This document shows positions 54,215 through 64,000 of a DNA stretch of 64,000 bases, in pieces. The position numbers and the translations under genes are program-made. Source of the DNA: Tetrastigma voinierianum (Eukaryota > Streptophyta > Magnoliopsida > Vitales > Vitaceae); the NCBI GenBank assembly GCA_016808115.1, contig JAEQBH010005067.1, positions 186,001 to 250,000 on the forward strand, read 5' to 3'. The number at the start of each line of letters is the position of its first letter. Position 1 is the stretch's first letter. Below the pieces are notes generated by a model, which was given only the letters and a program-made list of their open reading frames with translations, did no database searches and was not told the origin of the DNA.

Positions 54215-56433
54215 TGATTAGTGCCCAAAAAGTGCTATTTTGAACCATTTATTGCCGGTTTGGTACTTTTGTATACTAATCATTAATTAACTTTGATTTA
54301 CATTAAAGGTCCCTACTATTTTAATGATCACATTTTGTGGCAAATTTTGCAGTTTTTGTTAGTTAATTATGCCGAAATTGTTGAGTCGATCCAAACATGA
54401 AGAATTCAAGTCAAACTCAACATTGTAGATCAAAGATCAAAAGGAAAGAAGAGCAAAATGTGAAGAAGAATACCACTTCTTGAGGAAAGCTTTCACACTT
54501 GCGCCTTTATGCATCCCGAGCCTTTGTTCCTCGAGGAGCTTATTCCTGCTTTTGGCCTTCGGCTTTTGTTACAATTTTTGGTTTTTCTCCTTTCTACCCT
54601 TGTTGTAATCTTATGTTTGGATTGTATGGTATTTCCCTCACTTGGTTTGTAAGGCTATATAAGCCATTTTGTATCACACTTACAGGAGACGATTTTTCTT
54701 TGTAAATAAAATTAGAACCGTTCTCCAGTTTTACATTTTTCTCTCATTTTCTCTCCCTTTCTCGGTACCAAACATATACGAGGATATGCTTTCAGAGGAT
54801 TTGGCTAAGCTCTTCTTACTGAAGAGGAGGGTTCTTTGGCCTTTAAAGTTTGGAGGTAGCATGGTCCTTTGTTTTAACGCCGCAATTTTTGGTTGTTTTA
54901 AGTTCCTTCTCACTTAGGTTCGACTCTTAAGCATGCTCTCTTTAATGTGTATTTGGCAAGCTTTTTTTGGGTTCAATGGATACTTTCATTAGATCCATTG
55001 AGGCTCGATTAGTTGTCTCCCTGCGGTGCTCGTGGAGTAGGGTTTTTGAGATGTGTTTTCCTTTATTAGGAACATTTATGCCCATTTAAAATGCTATGTT
55101 TCAAAAGGAAAATCATAGGGTTTAGTTTTTAAAAGCTAAATGAAGATCGGTTCAGGAAATGACTATATGTCTTGTGCCTTACAACGAGGAGAAAAGGCCC
55201 AGGGACATGGTAGTTGCCACTAAACCACTGACAGGTGGCACGGGAACGAGGAGTTCTTTCTTATTTTTTCTTCATTTTATTTCGGTTTTAAACTGAAAAC
55301 TCTTGTTTTTAACTTCCAAACTTGAAATTCAAAATTTAATTCACCGATTTGTTTCCTCAAATCATTTGTCTGAAGAAAACCCATCATGTTGACCTAGACA
55401 TATCTTCTTGATAGGCATTCTGGCGTGGGAGCTAGGATATAAATTTGTTGATTCGGATCACCTGCGTAGCGTATTCCCACACTTTTGGCCAACCCATTTT
55501 TTATTTACAATTTTTGGTTTTTCTCCTTTCTACCCTTGTTGTAATCTGCATGACTTTGGATTGTATGGTATTTCACTTGGTTTGTAAGGCTATATAAGCC
55601 GTTTGTATACACTTTTGAGGGACGATTTTTTCTTGATAAGCCAAATTAGGGCTCAGTTCTCCGTTTTATGTTTTCTCTCATTTCTCTCCTTTCTCGGCTA
55701 CCGACCTCCTCTGAGGATGAAAACTCCGGAGGATGGTTAGCCTCTTCCCCTTGCTGAAGAGGAGGGTTCATGCTAGGAGTTTGGAGGTATGGTCCTTTGT
55801 TTTTAACGCATGCGAATTTTTGGTTGTTTAAGTTCACGCTTCTCACTTAGGTTACAATCTCTTAAAAGCATGCTCTCTTTAATGTGTATTTGGCAAGCTT
55901 TTTTGGTTCAATGGACCTTTCATTCAGATCCGTGAGGCTCGGTTAGTTGTCTCCTACTGGTTATCGTAGAGTAGGGTTTTTGAGATGTGTTTTCATTGTT
56001 AGGAACATTTATGCCCATTTAAATGCTATGTTTCAAAAGGGAAAATCATAGGGTTTAGTTTTTAAAAGCTAAATGAAGATCTGGTTCGGGAAATGACTAT
56101 ATGTCATGCTCCCAGCCTAGGAAAAGACCAGGACATGTTGAACACTTACAAAACCACAACCTAGTGGCACGAGACCCAGAGGGTTCTTTTCTTATTTTCT
56201 TCATTTTATTTTTCGTTTAAACCCCCGAAACCTCCGCTGTTTTTTAACGAAGAACCTGAAAATCCAAATTTAATTCACAGTTTTGATTTCACTCAAATCA
56301 TTTTGTACGAAGAAAACCCATCCTGTGTTGACCCTAGACCCTTTATCTTTGCGGTAAGCCGAAGCTACGACGATGGGAAGAACTTTCAGGATATAAATTT
56401 TGGTGATTCGGATCACCTGCGTGACGCGAATCA
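54215..56433 (+). repeat. 3' LTR of A3 with the same tandem duplication
   Basis: The units start at 54538 and 55469 (931-bp offset). TATA boxes are 'ctatataagc' at 54655-54664 and 55590-55599. It ends 'cctgcgtgacgcgaatca', then CAAGG. Confidence 0.85.
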
Positions 56434-57400
56434 CAAGGCCTGACTTCTGACTCTCAGTTTCTTCAACATTGCCCGCCGCTACTTCGGCCACTACCCTGGT
56501 TACCTCGACTGGCCCTTCTTCCCATCGTCGATCGCACAATCGTGGTGATAAGAACCACCTTGATCCTAAGTAATCATGGGCCTGCACGTAACCTGGCTTC
56601 GAAGCATTATCAACTAAGCTCCGGCCAGACTTCTCGACCACCTCGAGGCATCCTCTTCCATTGTCTTTGTGGAATCCGACTGCATCGCCCTAGCTCGGGC
56701 ACAGCCACTACCTCGGGCATCACTACCTCGGGGATGCTCCTCCTATGTCTCCATGACACCTGGCTCCACCGTCATAGTTCGGGCATAGTCACTTACTTAG
56801 GCGTTGTTAGCTTTGTGGTATAACCGGGCACTTTGCTCGACAATGTAGTCATCTACCCACCTCGGCACTCAGCTCTCTTCCACCCACTTTTACCCTTACT
56901 CTGCCCTCGACCTTCACTACACCTTATGCCCACACTGCAGTCCATCCCTCCACTGTTGGTATCTCTCTAAATTGGGTTGTTGATTCGGGCACCCCTCAAC
57001 AAGTGACCACGGATCTTGTTGCCTTGGCCTTTCATGCGCCGTATACCACCTCTGATAGTGTGATTATTGGCGATGGCTCAGGTTTATCGATTGCCAACAT
57101 TGGCTCCTTCTCCCTTGCCTCTCTCCCTACACCTTTATTTTTTTCTAATGTCCTACATATGCTTGCCATGTCTAAGAATTTTATTTCGGTCTTAGCTCTT
57201 TGTGTCAATAACCTTATTAATGTCCTATTCTTTGAATCTTTCTTTCAAGTGCAGGATTGTCACACCGGGGTCACCCTGGTTTGTGGGCAACGTAGAGACA
57301 GTATGCATTCTTGCTTGAAGTCGGTCCCCCTTGATCTTGACCCTAGCTCTGTCATCCTTGATTTCGGTCCTCACTTGCATATCTCTATGTAGCATAAGTC
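56434..57400 (+). pseudogene. C2 gag tail, protease and pre-integrase region
   Basis: It resumes after A3 with a knuckle-like LCGIRLHRPSSG (56660-56700) and repeated HDTWLHRHSSG, then WVVDSGTP (56975-57000, the DSG protease triad), and a frame at 57003-57392 reading DSVIIGDGSGLSIANIGSFS, SNVLHMLAMSKNFISVLALC and FQVQDCHTGVTLVCGQ. These are the copia protease-to-integrase linker motifs (NVLHxPxxxKNLISV, F.V.D..TG..L..G). This is the best-preserved pol stretch in the window. Confidence 0.85.
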
Positions 57401-57479
57401 ATCTCAGTCATCGAGGTAGCACCCGATTTTCAAAATTTCTCGATTAGTCTAAGTATTTTCTTTTCTTTGAAGAACATTT

Positions 57480-58200
57480 TATGTTCCTTCTCTTGTAACT
57501 CAATAATAATGTGTTAACAAAAGCCACGAGTCACCTTTTATTCATCCCGAGCATCACCTCTTCCTCTCCACTTGATGTCATATTTTCTAATGTGGACCTC
57601 ACCCCGTTTCCTCTTCGATGGTTTCATTCTATTTTATTTTGTTGACCATTTAAAAGTATATGGTTTTATCATTAAGTAAATAAATCGAGATGTTCATTCA
57701 ACCTTTGTTGCCTTCAAGCAACTTGTTGACAATTATTTCACCACCACCATTAAAACACTTTACACCGATAATGGGGTGAATTCCTAGCTCTTCAGTTCTT
57801 CCTTGCAACCCATGGTATAACCCAACTCACTACACCTCCCTATACTTCAGAGCATAATGGGTATTTTGAACTCCGACATCGACATATTCTCGAAATGGGT
57901 CTCACTCTCTTACATCAGGCCTCCATTCCTCTAACCTTTTGGCCGTATTCTTTTGCTACAACTGTTTATTTGATCAATTGAATGCCTAAAGTTGGTCTGT
58001 CTCTTAGTTCCTCGTTTGAAAACATCCCGCGTAAGTTCTGAGCCCATCAAACTCCATGACTTGGTTGTTATATTTTTCCTTAGTTGCGTCCCTACTCTTA
58101 CCACAAACTCGACCCCAAATCTAGTTCATATGTCTTTCTTGGCTAGTCCCTTACTTAGAGTGCCTTCCTCTGTTTTGACCCCACTCTAAAAAAAATATGT
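57480..58200 (+). pseudogene. Integrase of C2
   Basis: Shares the C1 landmarks: 'tgatgtcatattttctaatgtggacctcacc' (57571 on), TLYTDNGVNS (57757-57788), PYTSEHNG (57838-57862), RHILEMGLTLLHQASIPLTF (57882-57941) and the frame 57992-58189. Stops and one or two frame slips. Confidence 0.75.
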
Positions 58201-58329
58201 GTCCTGGCATGTCAAGTTTATGGAGAATGTTTTCTTGGGCTCAACATTCAACCCCCTCCCCCATTCAACCATCATCCTATGTATTGTGTCCCGTCATGGG
58301 TTGAGTTGAAATCGCTATTGTCGGAACTT

Positions 58330-58602
58330 TTTGTCCCAGTGTAGTCCCCTCATACCCTCTTCTCGGACAACCTTGATGTTACTTATCTCTTCGCTAATCC
58401 TGTCTTTCACTCTTGCATGAAACACCTTGCGATTGATTATCATTTTGCTTGTGACCTGGTTAGTCGTTTGAGCTACGTGTTGTTCATGTCTCCTCTGGTG
58501 ACCAGCTTGCTAATGCCCTTACCAAATCTCAATCTCAGCCTCGCCTCCTTTCCTTATGTAATAAGATTGGTGTTATTTCTGACACACCATCTTGAGGGGG
58601 CG
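58330..58602 (+). pseudogene. RNase H end of C2 (reverse transcriptase missing)
   Basis: SDNLDVTYLFANPVFHSCMK and HLAIDYHF (58363-58449) is the copia RNase H end, followed by a DQLANALTKSQSQPRL-like piece (about 58500-58550) and IGVISDTPS (58567-58593). The preceding integrase ends near 58200, so the whole reverse transcriptase and most of RNase H are deleted. Confidence 0.8.
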
Positions 58603-58719
58603 TATTGGAGTATATTTAGGATTCCTTTTATTGTCTCTATGCTTTTACCTTTTTGTCCTTGTATTGGTATATCTATATACCTCAACTCTCTCAATAATAA
58701 TAAAGTCTCTTTCATAATA
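58603..58719 (+). repeat. 3' LTR of C2
   Basis: 117 bp, from 'tattggagtatatttagg' after the purine tract 'cttgagggggcg' to 'ttcataata'. Followed by TTACT. Confidence 0.75.
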
Positions 58720-58724
58720 TTACT

Positions 58725-59949
58725 TAGGGTTTGGCATTACTTGAGAAAACATTAGAGATTGGATATGTGAAAATCACCTGGTTTGTTTACTTGCGAGTTG
58801 CAAGGAGGTTTGCAAAGGTGTCACTGATTTTAGGAAATGGAAGAGGTTAAAAGAGTTAGGAGGCATTTTTTTTTTTTACTTAATGCTAAATGTAACTTTT
58901 GTTTTGAATAGTGCTTAATAAGATTAAGTATTTAGCTTGTTTGTTTTTCCTAAAAAAATCAATCTTTTAATTTTTATCTAAATTTGAAAATAAATATTAA
59001 ATAAAGTTAAAAAATACAAAGTGTTTTATTTAATTAACAAAGCAAAAATGAGAGTTTCAATTAAAAGCATAAAGTATATGATTTTTCTTATATTTGTATA
59101 TCTAGCTTTTCTTAATAGAATAAAACATTTAAAAGAGCATTAAGAAAAGTTAAGAAGCTAAAATATTTTAGTTTTCTATTAAACAAAAAATTCAAAATTT
59201 TAGCAAAAAGTCATGAAAAAGTTGAAAAACAAACATGTTGAAGGCTGAAAGAAAATTACTTTCAACAAAAAACCAAAAAAACAAATGCCACCTTAGTCTT
59301 TTTGTGTACCCCAATAAATATATTTTTCTGATGCAAAGTTGTTGGCTAGAAAGAAATTAGTGTAATTACACATGTATCTTTAGGGAAGGGCAGTTTAAGG
59401 AGTTGTGGCAAAGTTGTTTAAGATAAATGTCCAGCTGAGTTTAGGTGGATGTAGTTATTTTATGGGCCATGCTTCTTGCCTAAGCTGCAAAATCATCTCC
59501 TATGCTGGATTTTTTGATATATTTATGAGAATGGAGAAACTAGTCTAAAATTCTTATATAGATGATCTTTTATTCTGTTTTTCTTAAGATAGATTTCCTT
59601 ATGATATCTTTTGGTTCTTCCTTTGCTTTGAGAGGCCAAAAAGAGAATATACTAAAAGCAGAAATAGAAGTAGCACATAAGAATACACATAATTTATACC
59701 ATAGGAGTCAAGAGACAGAAGTACAAAAAAGGAGGGGGAAAGTTGAAACTACTCCTTCCCTCAACAGAAACTCATCCAATCTAGAGAATGAACAAAAGGC
59801 ATAAAGCTTTCACCTATGTAACCCTTAGCCACAAATTTGAAATAATTGAGGAAAGTCCTTTAAGCCTTTGGTCAGTTTGTTTTCCTTCTATTTCTTTCTT
59901 TCCACATATGAGTCATGCCACCTTAGAAGAGTCTCCTTGATTGCTTCTT
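58725..59949. other. AT-rich unassigned DNA
   Basis: No recognised gene. A frame of 80 codons (59562-59804) is Lys/Glu-rich and reads QKENILKAEIEVAHKNTHNL. It lies just left of a copia-LTR-like stretch and may be a retrotransposon remnant. Confidence 0.35.
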
Positions 59950-60357
59950 CTTTGCAAAGAGCATATTGCTCACTGTCAAAGGAATCCTTATTTAGCATTT
60001 AATAGGTATTCAATTAGAAAGTTGGCCATTCAATCAACATTTCATTGACATTCAATTATCAAGCTGGCCATTTAATTGGCATTGACATTTAGTCAACAAG
60101 CTGATTATTTAATGTACAACTTTAGAATTTGTTTTCTTTTTCATAATTAAGATGTAATAATTGTAGGTTAAATCTCTTATTGATTTGTATATGATAGTTC
60201 AGCTATCTTTAGGACAAAAAATCAGCTTGTATTATAATGATATAATGATAATTCTTCTTCATGAAGAAACACAATTTTTTCAGGTCAAAGTTCTCTAAGT
60301 TTGTCATTCACAAATGACCAACCTTTTTAGTCCAAATTCAAGAACTTACCCCAACAG
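59950..60357 (+). repeat. Possible copia LTR relic
   Basis: It has imperfect repeats 'cattcaatta..aag.tggccatt.aat' (60008-60110), AT-rich promoter-like sequence and an end 'ttaccccaaca' followed by 'ggcatccctatcaaag', loosely like the CCCCAACA-PBS junction of many copia elements. No partner LTR lies in the window. Confidence 0.35.
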
Positions 60358-61596
60358 GCATCCCTATCAAAGAATTGTCACCTTAAACTGAATATATGGG
60401 TTCCAAAATATTTTTTTATGAAGAGAGGACACGACACCGATCGAAACAAAGATGAATGAGGGCTTTTCGCGAAGAATCTAACTTTGCTATCACCTCATAA
60501 CACCATTATGTATGGTCCAGGCTCATGAACGCTAAGTACGCCAAGCGCCAAAGATTACATCTTATGGAACATTTATCTGTGGTTCCAATCTTGATTAATC
60601 AGATCATAAATTGTGGGAACTTAAAACATATCTATAAGTGCATGCGCTATGTGCTGTCGTAAATCAAAGGATAAAATAAAATGATACTCTGATGAGTACT
60701 CAAATATAAATATAAATATTGTTAAAGATTGGCGCAGGATAGACATCATAGATTTTGGTTATAACAAGTTTAAAAGCAAAATTTGTAACATTAAATATAA
60801 GTTTCTGTCTATACATTGGATTATAAACCTCAGACATAATCTATTAACCGGAAGAATTTTAATCTTATGTAGTTAATTAGAATTTTCATGATGTTAATCT
60901 ACGATGCCCTTGTTCTGTTATTGGACATGGGCGAGCGTAGTTAGGTGTTGCCACGCTAAAAGAGAAAATGAAGAAAAAAAGTTGAATGCATGTCTTGAGG
61001 AGTCTTCAACTTGAAATACAAATCCAAGTTCTATAAACAAAATCTTAAAATACAGGGTGCTCAGGTTCTACTGATAAGGTGCATAAAGTCTATATTATTA
61101 GCCACCCCATTCCTTGTATCAAGGATATGACCCCTTTGATAGGGTCTAGAAAATACAGTTTTTAAAGAATTTCGAAAGAGTAAGAAACTTTGACGACTTT
61201 AATGAGACAACGCAATGTTTCTCACTAGTAAACTATATTTCCAACTAATTAATAGTATTCTAGTGGTCGATGAGAACTGATTTAGTGGTTAAAGGGTTGA
61301 ACGCAACATAGAGAAATGATCAGATTTGAATCTTCATGAGAATATAATACTATAATAATGCAATACAAAATGCATAAATTAAAAAAAAAATAGCACTCTA
61401 GTGCTCAACTATCTTATAGATTCTTCAAAAGTCATCTATAATTAAAATAACCACTATTTGATTATTTTGCAAGGATTAGAAATACCTCTAATTTAGTTTT
61501 AGATGAGATTATTTTTAGCATTCTCCAATGTTTCCATATCTCCAATGCATTACAAGTTACTAAAATTTACGAAAAGTATTTTCCACAAGTTATTGA
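60358..61596. other. Unassigned DNA
   Basis: No open frame or repeat that I can support. AT-rich, with unique-looking sequence. Confidence 0.4.
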
Positions 61597-61601
61597 TTCT
61601 T

Positions 61602-63155
61602 TGTAACACCCTAACTTCGAATCAAGGACATTATTGTCCGTTAACATATAGGGTTTTAAAATCCTACCTTTAAACCACATCTTCAAAATTTCTATTTATA
61701 AATCTTGTTTGTCCTAAATATGCTCACAAGAAGAATTAAACTAATTTCATAAAATCAAAATCTCCTAAAGGTATAAAACCTTCAAAAGTATAACAAAATG
61801 TCATCGAACCAACATTTGCCAATATGATAAAATTTTTCAAAACTAATAATCTTAAAATGCAACATTATAGCAACATAAAATCTTTTCAATGAAAGTTTGC
61901 AAACATTAATTCCCAAAGCATTAAAGTAGTGTAACAATCCTAAGTATTTCTAACAAATACCAACTGACAAAATAGTTCTCAACTTTCATCATTGCCTACC
62001 CCAAAATCACTATTCGCCAAGATTTAAGGCACTTGGAAATGATTAATAATAAGGAGTGAGCTAAAACCCAAATAAGGAATGTTAATACATTTTCATGGAT
62101 CAAATATTTTAAATTAACAAAATTGGAGATATAACATATTTTTTCTTTTCCTCATAAATCTCATAAAATCCTTGAGTACAAATAAATAAGATATAAATAT
62201 ATTTCAAATTGATATTCATCATATTTCTTGTTTCTCAAACAATTTCATATCATAATCAAATCCACAATTATTTTAAAACACATATACTCATGGTTCTCAA
62301 AAGATTTGTTTCAAATAAAATGTCAACTATTCTAACCCGTTGACAAGGGTCATTCCAAAATACTTGCACTCTTGGTTCTCAAAACATATTTCTTTCAAAT
62401 AAAATGTCAACTACTCTAAACCGTTGACAAATGTCATTTTGTCAACTACTATAATTCATCGATTAGGGTCAGATTTGTCAAGTTTATACCTATTGACCAA
62501 GACCATATTTTTCAAGTTTATACCCATTGACATGAGCCATATTTGTCAAGTTTATACCCATTGACAAAGGCCATAAAAACCAAAGTCAAATATTCCCTTC
62601 ATGTTTCCAAATTTAGAAAAATACAAAAATATGTCCCCATAACTTTCAATCCCTACCATGAACATTTTCATATCCATTTTCCAAACAAAACTTGTATTTG
62701 ATCCATGCATATAATTTAAACTTGAATGATACTACTCCATAATTAAACTCAATTAAGAGTCTACGTTACCTAAACAAATAAAAGTGAAAAAAAAACTCAT
62801 TAATTATCCGAACTATTATTTATTTTTCTTCAATGTTATTTTAATTTACTTATTTATTATTTTAAACTTACTATTGTTATTATTATTACTCTTTGAATAA
62901 TTTGGCCTCAATTATTACTCTCTTTTCCAAACTAATTTAAATGTAGTTTGATCACTGCCACAGTTTTGTTGTTGAAAGAAAAATGAAGAAGGTTAGGATT
63001 GTGTAAGAAACTTTTTGTTGTTGTTGTTGTTGTTGTTTTTTTAGCAAAACATTTATATTTTTTTGTTAAGAGCCCCTTCCAACTTTGAAAATTTTCATTT
63101 TAGCCCTTCTCATTTTGGATTTTTTTTTTTTTTTTTTAAATTTAGGGGTATTACA
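61602..63155 (-). repeat. Solo LTR with TTCTT target duplications
   Basis: Terminal TGTAACACCC and GGGGTATTACA ends, 1554 bp, flanked by TTCTT at 61597-61601 and 63156-63160. TGTAAYACCCC ends are common in Tekay-like gypsy LTRs. The minus strand is the more likely sense (TGTAATACCCC start, with the T-rich run at 63120-63137 as an A-rich stretch after it). No internal region on either side. Confidence 0.85.
62471..62572. repeat. 34-bp minisatellite in the solo LTR
   Basis: Three units start at 62471, 62505 and 62539 with core 'tcaagtttatacccattgac'. Just upstream, a longer block ('ggttctcaaaa.atttctttcaaataaaatgtcaact') occurs twice, about 82 bp apart (62290, 62373). Confidence 0.85.
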
Positions 63156-63379
63156 TTCTTGCTTGGTCTTTCAGAGCTGGTTTGTTCTCTAAATCTATAC
63201 AATTGGCTTGCAAGTTATAGCACATATTCATAATTTAGTTGCATGTGATGGTTTTGATAAGAATGTTTCCTCTGTATGCTTTGCTTCCATAGTTTTAAAG
63301 AAAGGCACATAGGCGTAGGTTTTGTGAAGTGAAATATGACCCTTAGTGCACGATAATTTTATAAAATCTGATTCAAAGT

Positions 63380-63690
63380 ATGATTATATTAATTCTGTAT
63401 ATGCTTTTTTATTTTGGCATTCCTATCAACCATTTGGTTATATTCGAGATCATCTACATGAGTGGCTTATGGGACAGCAATCAAAGAGGGTCTGGATATC
63501 TGCTGCCTAATATTGTCTTGGAAGACAGCTATAATGAAGTCGAAGAATACTATGATGATGAGGGTGAAGAGTACTATATATGATGAGGAAGAATAGTACG
63601 ATTCTTCAGATGAGGAGGAGAAGGCGGAAAAGAAATATGTGAATCTTTCCATGCTTGCTGACCCTGGGTTTTGGTTGATTACCATATAAT
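63380..63690 (+). other. Acidic open segment, origin unknown
   Basis: A 67-codon frame ends VLEDSYNEVEEYYDDEGEEY (63522-63580). After a stop the acidic pattern goes on as YDSSDEEEKAEKKYVNLSML (63598-63657). Such Asp/Glu/Tyr-rich runs occur in exons of plant host genes, but I cannot name the gene. It could be a pseudogene fragment or the 5' part of a gene continuing to the right with introns. Confidence 0.3.
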
Positions 63691-63860
63691 AGTTATAAGA
63701 GGTGAAGTATGATTTTCATGATGGCAGAAGAGAGTTTGAAGGTGATAGTGGAAGTATCTTTTCTGTTTTTTGATATCTTGTGAGATTGAAAGAGGAGCAC
63801 AGGCTGTGCTAAGAGCAAGCACAAAAAATTGTTTGGTTATAGGTATAGAAGGACATCACT

Positions 63861-64000
63861 GTTAGGTGTGCACCCAAAATCTCTAATAATCAAAGTGGGT
63901 TAGGAATGGGGAAGAGAGAACTTTATAAAGTATATAAATATGAACAATATCCAATTAGTATGAGCTCTTTTAGGAGAAAAGCCCAAAAACAAAACCATGA
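63861..64000 (+). repeat. Start of an LTR/TRIM-like repeat at the window edge
   Basis: 'tgttaggtgtgcaccc' starts a stretch with a TATA-like 'tataaagtatataaata' (63926 on) and 'aggagaaaagcccaaaaacaaaacc' near the end, a word order I associate with short plant LTRs. Cut off by the window end. Confidence 0.35.

Larger units (their letters stand above)
48739..56433 (+). mobile_element. Athila-like element A3 (plus strand, pol-less, about 7.7 kb)
   Basis: LTRs 48739-50938 (2200 bp) and 54215-56433 (2219 bp), both TGATTAG to AATCA. Perfect CAAGG duplications at 48734-48738 and 56434-56438. The PBS matches tRNA-Asp. The pre-LTR block 'attgctaagggactagcaat' (54181-54200) is typical of Athila. The 3.3-kb interior has no RT, RNase H or integrase motif. 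Sits in C2 gag. Confidence 0.88.
20283..58719 (+). mobile_element. Ty1/copia element C2, split into pieces by three guests
   Basis: A second copy of the C1 family runs from its 5' LTR (20283-20406) to its 3' LTR (58603-58719) and is flanked by TTACT at 20278-20282 and 58720-58724. Its own DNA is 20283-20789, 30542-30770, 48643-48738 and 56434-58719, about 3.1 kb. The rest is guest elements A1, T2 and A3 with everything nested in T2. Gag order is kept across the breaks: FVDGS, then LLNAII, then FEELFKHLL, then the gag tail and pol. Reverse transcriptase is absent, and the integrase end is followed by the RNase H end. Confidence 0.8.

Noticed and set aside
1..64000. tRNA, rRNA or other structured RNA genes
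   Set aside because: I looked for tRNA A/B boxes, 5S and snRNA-like words and saw none that I could support; the tRNA-like words found are retrotransposon primer-binding sites.

Overview
This is a stretch of plant nuclear DNA, most likely from a eudicot. It has no bacterial-type gene layout. It holds one broken single-exon UDP-glycosyltransferase of the UGT71 type and is otherwise dominated by long-terminal-repeat (LTR) retrotransposons of both superfamilies: Ty3/gypsy (Tekay/Del-like and Athila-like) and Ty1/copia. I see no intact protein-coding gene, no rRNA or tRNA gene and no CRISPR array. Family names below are my readings of translated motifs, primer-binding sites (PBS) and LTR ends; no database search was run.

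Layout. 1-2223: the 3' end and 3' LTR of a Tekay-like gypsy element (family T1). 2224-3907: a UGT71-like pseudogene. 3908-5897: AT-rich intergenic DNA holding an endogenous caulimovirid reverse-transcriptase relic. 5898-13796: gypsy element G (LTRs of 447 and 435 bp), carrying a T1 solo LTR (7186-9217) and a large minus-strand LTR-like block M (about 9830-12885) full of GTCGCGAC palindromes. 13797-15651: unassigned DNA with a TRIM-like pair of repeats. 15652-20250: decayed copia element C1.

From 20283 to 58719 the window is one set of nested elements. The outermost is a second copia copy, C2, flanked by TTACT on both sides. Its gag-pol is cut into four pieces by three guests: Athila-like A1 (minus, 20790-30541), Tekay-like T2 (plus, 30771-48642, flanked by TTATT) and Athila-like A3 (plus, 48739-56433, flanked by CAAGG). 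T2 is itself interrupted by a T1 solo LTR (33320-35242) and by Athila-like A2 (minus, 38642-44744). Splicing the guests out in silico gives T2 LTRs of 2727 and 2744 bp and restores the C2 domain order. To the right lie a possible copia LTR relic (about 59950-60357), a solo LTR with TTCTT target duplications (61602-63155), an acidic open segment of unknown origin, and the start of another LTR-like repeat at the edge.

The less ordinary features are: a tandemly duplicated 0.94-kb promoter block inside both A3 LTRs; a GC-rich cassette that replaces RT-to-integrase in A1 and holds a 188-codon open frame on the opposite strand; two Athila-like copies (A2, A3) that share a pol-less interior; a G-box minisatellite in the T2 LTRs; and clusters of short palindromes in several families. 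Paired LTRs with preserved target duplications still differ by many small indels. That points either to old insertions or to consensus errors in methylated repeats, so all broken frames in the transposons should be read with this in mind.
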